From the NCBI GenBank assembly GCA_007695035.1, contig REEO01000073.1, positions 1-49,686 of the forward strand: a DNA stretch of 49,686 nt. The letters run 5' to 3'. Origin of the DNA: Saprospirales bacterium. Lineage in GTDB: Bacteria; Bacteroidota; Bacteroidia; Chitinophagales; Saprospiraceae. Each line of letters opens with the position of its first letter. Position 1 is the first letter of the stretch. The translations under genes and the position numbers were made by a program. Shown piece after piece: positions 43,885-49,686 of the stretch. Under the pieces are notes generated by a model. The model saw only the letters and a program-made list of their open reading frames with translations, did not search any database and was not told the origin of the DNA.

Positions 43885-45081
43885 TCAGGCCATTGCTACA
43901 CCTACGGGTTTTAGTTTGAAAAGTACCTTGATGGTATTCCCCTGGTGTTTCAACACCTCTTCAAGGGGTTTGTAACATTCCGGGCTTTCATCGGCCCCAC
44001 CACCTCTGAGTTCAATTCCGAGTTCAAGGGCTCGCTCGCGTGTTTTTTCAAAGTCAACAACACCCTTTGAAACCACCGTGGGTCGCTTTTTGCCATCTCT
44101 TCCTTTTTTCCACTTTACCTTTCCTCTCGCCTTTCTGCGTGACATTACCCGGCCTGCTCCGTGGACGGTGGAGTACAAACCTTTCTTTGATTGCTCACCA
44201 TCCACCCCTTCTATGATTACCGAGGTGTCAAACATATTGGATCCTATAAAACCCTTTTGCCCTGGGAAAGCGGGTGTACAACCCTTGCGAACCACCCAGT
44301 AATCGCGTCCAAAATGTTGTTCTCTCCAGGCAAAATTGTGGTGGTTGTGCACCTCGTATGTGGTTTCAGCACCCAGGATTTTCAAAACCTCGTCAACGGC
44401 GGTATCTCTGCCCGCATATGCATACTTGCCGGCCAAATAAATCGCCTGAATATAATCCTGACCCAATTCACTGTCCACCGAAAACAAAATGGGGTCGCTA
44501 TCCATGGAAGTATTTTTGGGACGGTCCTCAAACGCACCTCCCTGGGAAAGAGAAATAAAGCCCGTAGTCAATTTGTGACCAAACCCGCGCGATCCAAAAT
44601 GCACCCCAATCCACAAATAACCTTCCTCATCTTCAAATAAATCCACAAAGTGATTGCCGGAACCTATAGACCCGAGTTGCTCCCGCGCGACAGACAAAAG
44701 CTCGGACTTCACTCTACCGGGGGCTTTCACCTCAATAGATTTTAGTTCCTCCAGAACGGGGTGGTCAACCTTTAAGGGGTTTGGTGTGCCGACCCCGAAG
44801 CCAATTCGAGATGTAATCTCATCCATTACCACGGCAATATTGACATCTTTCGCCTTTACATCGGTTCTCACTGCCTTGTTTCCACACGCTATATCAAAAC
44901 CTACCCCACTCAGTGAAATATGCTCGGGATAAGCTACTGCTCCACCGATGGGATGGCCGTAACCATAGTGCGCATCCGCCGTAAGCACCCCATAGCTCCC
45001 CTCTATCAGGCAATTCTTTATTTGCTTGATGCTCTGGCTATCTATTAATTCCCTACCGAATATTTTTAGCTGTTCTAACAT
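43885..45081 (-). CDS. rtcB: RNA-splicing ligase RtcB
   Basis: GTP- and Mn2+-dependent RNA ligase joining 2',3'-cyclic phosphate or 3'-phosphate ends to 5'-OH ends. About 398 aa. Recognised motifs: TADAHYGYGHPIGGAVA, GVGFDIACG (metal-binding Asp and Cys), GSIGSGNHFVDL, VHFGSRGFGH, VHNHHNFAW, and HGAGRVMSR with the His that takes GMP. All catalytic residues I can check are present. ATG 45081 starts at the family N-terminus (LKIFGRELID); ATG 45144 would add 21 residues. A nucleotidyltransferase gene lies immediately upstream on the same strand, suggesting a two-gene RNA-repair unit. No rtcA, rtcR or prfH is seen. Confidence 0.95.
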   Translation of the reverse strand: MLEQLKIFGRELIDSQSIKQIKNCLIEGSYGVLTADAHYGYGHPIGGAVAYPEHISLSGVGFDIACGNKAVRTDVKAKDVNIAVVMDEITSRIGFGVGTPNPLKVDHPVLEELKSIEVKAPGRVKSELLSVAREQLGSIGSGNHFVDLFEDEEGYLWIGVHFGSRGFGHKLTTGFISLSQGGAFEDRPKNTSMDSDPILFSVDSELGQDYIQAIYLAGKYAYAGRDTAVDEVLKILGAETTYEVHNHHNFAWREQHFGRDYWVVRKGCTPAFPGQKGFIGSNMFDTSVIIEGVDGEQSKKGLYSTVHGAGRVMSRRKARGKVKWKKGRDGKKRPTVVSKGVVDFEKTRERALELGIELRGGGADESPECYKPLEEVLKHQGNTIKVLFKLKPVGVAMA

Positions 45082-45173
45082 GGCAAAATCTAAACTGTGT
45101 TTATTAAACGTTTGATTACCAATAAGATTGCGGTTTTCCAACATCCCCTTAGAGATGCAACATCACCAACTCA

Positions 45174-45938
45174 CTATTCATTCAAAACCCATTTTTGGAA
45201 AAAGGTATCGATGTCAGAGGTGTTGGGTCCCGGTTTTGAAGGGAGGCTTTTGACCCGGTGCTGGTGAAGGTCAAATTCTCTCGCCACCAGATTTGCCAAT
45301 ACCGGATGGAGGGGATTATCGGTGCTTTCAACAGATCGCTTTTTCTTCTCAACAAGATCGATAATGACCTGTTTTTCCACTTTTGAATAAGGGCAAAAGT
45401 CAACCAGCAACCTAAATGGTACAGGTGGGGGTGTTTTACTCTGGTAGATCCAGTGGCACGCCATTAGCGACCTGAGACAATAGAGTTGCCTTTTAAGGCT
45501 GGCACCTAAACCGGAATTTGTTGAGACACCCGTTTTTTTAGCCAAATTCAGGTAATGGTAAATCCCCGTTATCGGCTGAAACATGGAAAGAGCAAGCTCC
45601 TCAATCTCACTGTGAAAATATTTTTCACTTTGGTAAACGATGGGGGAACCAATCCAATCCAGGAGAGTACAATTGGACTTTCCCAGCAGAAAAAGGGCTT
45701 TTTTCAAATCCCAACCCACCAAATCAAGGTCATTTTTTTCAGGAAGATCAATGTTGTCCTCACCGGAATAAACTGAGAGATAATACTCCAGCGTCCGCAG
45801 GTAAATAAACCGAACATCAAAATCACTATCCGGGGAGGCAAAACCCCATGCCCGACTGCCGGATTCCACTGCCAATAAAATAGTAATACCCTGCTCTGCG
45901 GCCAATTGGCTGAGCAGTTGATTGATTTTTTCTTTCAA
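45174..45938 (-). CDS. Pol-beta superfamily nucleotidyltransferase (COG3541/YcgL-like)
   Basis: 254 aa. The MNT-like catalytic motif G27-S-R-A-W-G-F-A-S-P-D-S-D39-F-D41 places the two metal-binding Asps, and DLVGWDLKKAL is the conserved next segment. The helical C-terminal part (SGLGASLKRQLYCLRSLMACHWI) binds substrate in relatives. The family adds nucleotides to RNA, proteins or small molecules; the acceptor is unknown. It starts with TTG at 45938 (no ATG in frame). It lies upstream of rtcB on the same strand, 29 bp from the outer or 92 bp from the preferred rtcB start, so the pair is probably co-transcribed. A role in repairing or marking RNA ends is inferred from this partnership. Confidence 0.85.
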   Translation of the reverse strand: MKEKINQLLSQLAAEQGITILLAVESGSRAWGFASPDSDFDVRFIYLRTLEYYLSVYSGEDNIDLPEKNDLDLVGWDLKKALFLLGKSNCTLLDWIGSPIVYQSEKYFHSEIEELALSMFQPITGIYHYLNLAKKTGVSTNSGLGASLKRQLYCLRSLMACHWIYQSKTPPPVPFRLLVDFCPYSKVEKQVIIDLVEKKKRSVESTDNPLHPVLANLVAREFDLHQHRVKSLPSKPGPNTSDIDTFFQKWVLNE

Positions 45939-45967
45939 GGCCCCTCTAAGGTTGGGTTATATCACTG

Positions 45968-46555
45968 TCAAAAAGTAAAGCGCAGTCCGGCGTTTCCGTA
46001 AAACACATTGATGGTTGCATCGCTGTCCACATCGCGGCCAAAAAAGTCATTTACGCCCCACTTATATCCCAAATCGATGAAAAACATGAACAAATCCACG
46101 CCGACACCGGCATTCCACGAGAGATTGAAGTTCCTTATTTCGCTGCTGCTGATTTCCAATCCATCGCCCCCGCTGTAATTGGCGAGAAAGGAGGCATTGG
46201 GACCAGTGAAGACCCGTATATCGAAAAATTTATCCACATCCTCCTGAAACATCTTAAAACCCAGCATCACGGGCATGTTGATACGGGAGAGCTCCATATC
46301 AGAAATATCCTCCACACCCCTCACTTCAATTTGGGCGAACTCAAAATTCAAGCCCGGTTGAATGTAAAGTCGTCTTCCTATCATAAGATCGGCTCCTATC
46401 TGATATCCAAGACCGGAACGGAATTCTTCATCGTCAAAATCATCGCTTAATTCAGCAGAATTAATTCCTATATAGGGTTTAAAGGTAAATTGGGCCGCCA
46501 GGTGGCCGGTTCCCAGAAAAAAGGCAAATGCAAGGGGTAGAATCAAATACTTCAT
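45968..46555 (-). CDS. Outer-membrane beta-barrel protein
   Basis: About 195 aa porin-like barrel. Signal peptide MKYLILPLAFAFFLGTGHLAAQ, then FTFKPYIGINSAELS, GYQIGADLMIGRRLYIQPGLNFEFAQ, VFTGPNASFLANYSGG and the C-terminal INVFYGNAGLRFTF. PorT-like barrel of the outer_membrane_beta_barrel family. ATG 46555 chosen; an upstream in-frame extension precedes the signal peptide and is not believed. It ends 29 bp upstream of the nucleotidyltransferase TTG but is not obviously part of that operon. Confidence 0.85.
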   Translation of the reverse strand: MKYLILPLAFAFFLGTGHLAAQFTFKPYIGINSAELSDDFDDEEFRSGLGYQIGADLMIGRRLYIQPGLNFEFAQIEVRGVEDISDMELSRINMPVMLGFKMFQEDVDKFFDIRVFTGPNASFLANYSGGDGLEISSSEIRNFNLSWNAGVGVDLFMFFIDLGYKWGVNDFFGRDVDSDATINVFYGNAGLRFTF

Positions 46556-47029
46556 AGAGAAAATTTTTAGTGAATAACAATAACACAACGTCTCAAAGGG
46601 GTAAAATGATTTCAATAGCTGGATTGCAATCTGTTGGCAGAGGGTTGATGGCGGATTCAGTTGTGCATTGGTGATTCTGCTTTTTCAGTTGTGAATTGGT
46701 GAGGTGGTGAGTTGTTTGCTAGGCCGCGACCTTGATTTAGCCGGGAGTATATCATTTCGGGGGGATATTGTTGATTCTCGAGGATTTTTTCTGGGATAAA
46801 ATGATTGCGGCCCCTTCCTGGCCCCTCGCCCTTGCAAAAACCAATTCGCACATTGTCTGAATCAAGGATTTTCATGGATTTTGCGGAATTCCCGGATTTT
46901 CTCCTGACTCGAAAAAATAGCCCAGGCGATTGAAAGAAATCCCATAGGGTTGTCATATTAGGGAGGCAAAGCACATTGGGTATCAATGGTAGTAGGACTT
47001 CCGTTGGTTGGATAGGTCGGGTAGAACAA

Positions 47030-47049
47030 ATACGCGCGTCCGTGCGTAT
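47030..47049. repeat. ATACGC hairpin, related to 35771
   Basis: ATACGC GCGTCCGT GCGTAT, 6-bp arms, also preceded by AA as in the 35771 copy. Confidence 0.65.
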
Positions 47050-47221
47050 CAACAAATTTTTCCACCATTTTCAATTGAATCCTCTGCAGCAGATGTTTTG
47101 CGGAAAAACAATGAAGCAATGATTACTGCCCCTGCGCCCTCAGCGTAAAACAAACGTCCGATATAACGAATCTCCTGTAAATCATTATTGTTCCCAGGAA
47201 AGCAGAGTTCCCGCCAGGCCA

Positions 47222-47256
47222 CAATTCGCAATTCGTAATTAATTCATTCATAATTA
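47222..47256. repeat. AATTCGY heptad array
   Basis: CAATTCGC AATTCGT AATTAATTCATTCATAATT, third copy of this family in the window. Confidence 0.75.
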
Positions 47257-47417
47257 ACTAACACCTTTCTCAGTATTTTATCAAAACCCGTATCTTTCCG
47301 CCCAGATTATATAGGAAGTTTGGCGCCCGGGAAAGCGGTGAAGACGTCAAACATACCATTGGGCAGGTAAAGATAAAAGGACTGCCCTCAAGAGTGATTT
47401 TTCAAAAAAAGGAACCT

Positions 47418-49160
47418 ATGAAGTTAGAACCAGGAGTAAAGCGCAAAATTGATGAATGGCTGAGTGGTCCCTATGACCGGGAGACAAAAAATACGCTTCA
47501 AAGTATGGTAGATGCCGGGGAGCATGATAAACTGACCGACGCATTTTATCGGGACCTGGAGTTCGGAACGGGAGGCCTCCGGGGAATTATGGGTGTGGGG
47601 ACGAACCGGATAAATAAATACACCCTCGGAGCAGCTACCCAGGGACTCAGCAACTACCTGAAGGGTCACTTTAAGAATAAAAAGATCAGGGTGGCTCTGG
47701 CCCACGACAATAGAAATAATGCCCGTAAGTTTGCCAATATAGTGGCCGATGTATTTTCGGCCAATGGAATTGAGGTCTTTTTCTTCGATGCCCTGAGGCC
47801 CACTCCCGAATTGTCCTTTGCTATAAGGCATCTCAATTGCCAGAGCGGAGTGATGCTCACGGCCTCTCACAACCCCCGGGAGTACAGCGGTTACAAAGCC
47901 TACTGGAGCGATGGAGGACAGGTCATACCCCCTCACGACAAGAATATTATTTCGGAAGTCAAGGCGATAAAAGATCCCGGTGCGATTCAATTTGAGCGAC
48001 AAAAGGACCTGGTTAAGGTAATGGGAGCCGAGATGGATGTGGCTTTTTTGAGAAAGGTGAGGGAGGCGGCTGTCTTTCCGGAAGTGGTGAAAAAATACAG
48101 CGACATGCCCATTGTTTTTTCTCCCATTCACGGTGCCTCGGTCGATATGGTGCCGGCAGCTCTTGGAAATCTCGGCTTTTCCAATGTGCATCTGGTAGAG
48201 GAACAGTGTACCACAGACGGCAATTTTCCCACGGTAGTGTATCCCAATCCCGAGGAGGAAGAGGCCATGACGCTTTCTATAAAAAAGGCGAAAGAGGTGG
48301 GCGCAGAACTGGCCATGGCGTGCGATCCCGATGGAGACCGGGTCGGAATTGCGGTAAAGCACCCCTCGGGCAAGTACGTTTTGCTGAACGGCAATCAGAC
48401 CGCCACACTGGTCTTTCACTACGTGATGAATGGATGGAAAAGCCAGGGCAAACTCAGTGGGAATGAGTACATCATTAAAACCATAGTGACCACTTTTCTG
48501 CTGGATAAGATGGCGGAAAAAATGGGCATCAAATGCTACAACACCCTCACGGGATTCAAATGGATTGGTTCGCTCATGACCAAACTGGAAGGAAAGGAGC
48601 AGTTCCTGGTCGGTGGAGAGGAGAGCTACGGCTACCTCATAGGCGATCACGTGCGCGACAAAGACGCAGTGGTTTCCTGCGCCATTATTGCCGAAATGGC
48701 GGCCTGGTACAGGGATAGCGGCAAAACCCTTTACGAAGCCCTGGTGGACATTCACGGGGAGTTCGGGCTGTACAGGGAGAAACTCATTTCCTTTACCAAA
48801 AAGGGCAAGGAGGGAGCAGCGGAGATCTCAGCCATGATGGAAAGCCTGAGGAAAAATCCACCCTCTATGCTGGACGGTGAAAAAATTACCCTCACCAGGG
48901 ATTATTTGTCCGGAATGGAGCGAAACCTCCTTACCGGTGAAGAGCAAAAACTCGACTTCCCGCAGTCCAATGTGCTGCAGTTTGTCACCGAAAAGGAAAC
49001 GGTGGCTTCCGCCCGCCCCTCGGGTACAGAGCCAAAGATCAAGTTTTACATAAGCACCAACAGAAATTTAGACTCATCTGATACTTACGAGCACCACTGC
49101 CGTGAACTGGATCAAAAAATTGACCGCATAAAGGATGAGTTTATAGGCGAAAAGGGTTGA
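47418..49160 (+). CDS. Phosphohexomutase (phosphoglucomutase/phosphomannomutase family)
   Basis: Interconverts hexose-1- and hexose-6-phosphates via a phosphoserine, feeding glycan precursor supply and glycogen metabolism. About 580 aa, the length of the PGM2-like class. The catalytic TASHNP (Ser about 150) sits in domain 1; DPDGDR (about 306) binds Mg2+; GGEESYG contacts sugar hydroxyls; RPSGTEPKIKFY binds phosphate. All are intact. The ATG at 47418 gives MKLEPGVKRKIDEWL, the usual N-terminus; GTG at 47394 would add 8 residues. It is a single gene next to a repeat-rich spacer; a link to the polysaccharide block at 29.8-33.9 kb is plausible metabolically only. Confidence 0.93.
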   Translation: MKLEPGVKRKIDEWLSGPYDRETKNTLQSMVDAGEHDKLTDAFYRDLEFGTGGLRGIMGVGTNRINKYTLGAATQGLSNYLKGHFKNKKIRVALAHDNRNNARKFANIVADVFSANGIEVFFFDALRPTPELSFAIRHLNCQSGVMLTASHNPREYSGYKAYWSDGGQVIPPHDKNIISEVKAIKDPGAIQFERQKDLVKVMGAEMDVAFLRKVREAAVFPEVVKKYSDMPIVFSPIHGASVDMVPAALGNLGFSNVHLVEEQCTTDGNFPTVVYPNPEEEEAMTLSIKKAKEVGAELAMACDPDGDRVGIAVKHPSGKYVLLNGNQTATLVFHYVMNGWKSQGKLSGNEYIIKTIVTTFLLDKMAEKMGIKCYNTLTGFKWIGSLMTKLEGKEQFLVGGEESYGYLIGDHVRDKDAVVSCAIIAEMAAWYRDSGKTLYEALVDIHGEFGLYREKLISFTKKGKEGAAEISAMMESLRKNPPSMLDGEKITLTRDYLSGMERNLLTGEEQKLDFPQSNVLQFVTEKETVASARPSGTEPKIKFYISTNRNLDSSDTYEHHCRELDQKIDRIKDEFIGEKG

Positions 49161-49686
49161 GGGTTTTATCTTTGAAAAGACCCATTTCGAATGAAGTCAG
49201 GATATTTAGAAGTTTTTTAGTGATTTTGCCTGTTTAGAAAATGATTTTCAGATAACCCTTAGTTTTTAAAATTGTCTCTATCTAACCAGGAATGAATTAT
49301 ACTTATATGGGTTGGATGCTCTACCTAAGTAAGAGATAAATTTTGTTGGCTTTTTTGATTATTGAGTAATTACTTTGGTGTTAAGTTAACTCAAGTTTCG
49401 CAGTTTTCTTTCGCGGAAATTTAGAGGGCCTTAGGTATTGGGAGGCAATTAGTGAATTGCGAGATAAGTGGGGTTGAGTGGATTGAGGAAGTAAAAAAGT
49501 TTGCCTACAAACGATAGCCCAATTTCAGCTTCCATACACAACGCTAAGGGAAGAGACAGGCCCACCATCCCCAAAGCCTTGGGGAGGGGGCAGGCCTTCA
49601 TGAATTTGGCGTTAAGAAAAATGCGTTCCTCACCGTTAAGAAAGTTGTCACGTGTCTGAAGGGCAATAGAAATTCGACAAATCAGT
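49161..49686. other. Trailing spacer with a dispersed repeat
   Basis: No gene found. AT-rich until about 49480, then a copy of the dispersed element described for 15103 and 15481. Confidence 0.6.
49569..49644 (+). repeat. Dispersed element with CCCCAA-TTGGGG hairpin and GTTAAGAAA tail
   Basis: CCCCAAAGCCTTGGGG (49569-49584; 6-bp stem, 4-base loop), then GAGGGGGCAGGCC, ATTTGGCGTTAAGAAAAATG and CTCACCGTTAAGAAAG. The 3' half matches 15481-15530 in inverted orientation, the 5' half matches 15103-15140, and the hairpin matches 27711-27726. Confidence 0.8.

Larger units (their letters stand above)
46556..47417. repeat. Repeat-rich spacer upstream of the phosphohexomutase
   Basis: About 860 bp without a convincing gene. 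Contents in order: GTTGTGA/ATTGGTG heptad-like array at 46657-46720; periodic GGATTTT words at about 46865-46905; the ATACGC hairpin at 47030-47049; a CGCAGA-family fragment (CCTGCGCCCTCAGCGT) near 47130-47145; the AATTCGY array at 47222-47256. A 132-codon leftward open frame over 46657-47055 is built entirely from these repeats and is rejected. TATCTTTC near 47291 is a weak -7 candidate for the downstream gene. Confidence 0.75.

Noticed and set aside
46657-47055. 132-codon leftward frame
   Set aside because: Composed of heptad, GGATTTT and ATACGC repeat sequence; no protein-like pattern.
47424-48755. 443-codon antisense frame inside the phosphohexomutase gene
   Set aside because: Exact shadow of an intact enzyme gene with all catalytic motifs; the antisense protein shows no family features.

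Overview
The window looks like a chromosomal contig of a free-living member of the Bacteroidota. Evidence: two secreted proteins with the type IX secretion system (T9SS) C-terminal sorting domain (YPNPTSG plus a GxxY/L strand pattern), a DUF5103-type T9SS plug protein, a SprE/PorW-like TPR lipoprotein, an EF-G2-type translation factor, two PorT-like beta-barrels, and promoters fitting the Bacteroidota pattern TTTG-N19-TAnnTTTG. GC is moderate and genes are separated by repeat-rich spacers. I cannot fix the genus; a Saprospiria- or Cytophagia-like marine or sludge organism is only a guess.

Layout. 0.3-2.9 kb: an overlapping three-gene operon (lipoprotein cytochrome c, anhydromuramic acid kinase AnmK, NAD-dependent epimerase-like SDR). 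3.1-6.1 kb: EF-G2-like factor without the canonical switch II histidine, then convergent HtpX membrane protease. 6.1-8.2 kb: a small accessory patch with a GxxExxY (PD-(D/E)XK_3) gene between inverted repeats and an AT-rich membrane gene. 8.2-10.5 kb: MMPL/RND exporter. 10.9-13.5 kb: two T9SS cargo genes in one operon. 14.3-15.7 kb: a histidine phosphatase lipoprotein and a nested palindromic repeat element. 15.7-19.1 kb: guaB, mpg and the T9SS plug gene, all leftward; mpg and plug overlap by ATGA. 19.2-21.4 kb: tadA, bactofilin, AtpZ-like protein, small membrane protein, biotin carrier protein. 21.6-25.8 kb: sprE/porW diverging from an M23 peptidase gene. 26.0-27.5 kb: NhaC-type antiporter between near-identical 38-bp direct repeats. 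28.1-29.7 kb: ATE-like transferase and SDR. 29.8-33.9 kb: O-antigen ligase/polymerase, Wzz-like and Wzx-like genes. 34.1-36.6 kb: lipoprotein, TetR regulator with operator-like palindromes, His/Met-rich exported protein, carboxypeptidase-regulatory-like protein. 36.9-39.8 kb: aspartoacylase family enzyme, a decayed alkD pseudogene, serine hydrolase. 40.2-43.8 kb: beta-barrel, TRIC-type channel, HAD phosphatase, tRNA(CAU), SDR. 43.9-45.9 kb: RtcB RNA ligase next to a pol-beta-type nucleotidyltransferase, a candidate RNA-repair pair. 46.0-49.2 kb: beta-barrel and phosphohexomutase.

Functional links. The T9SS plug protein, SprE/PorW-like lipoprotein and two sorting-domain proteins belong to one export pathway although they lie in separate loci. 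The wzx-wzz-wzy-like block is a compact polysaccharide assembly unit. The RtcB/nucleotidyltransferase pair is the best candidate for a little-described functional unit. The most unusual non-coding feature is a layer of dispersed short repeats: several families with a period near 7 bp, two CCCCAA...TTGGGG hairpins, AAATACGCA hairpins and CGCAGA elements. These fill nearly all long spacers and in one case encode the end of a protein.
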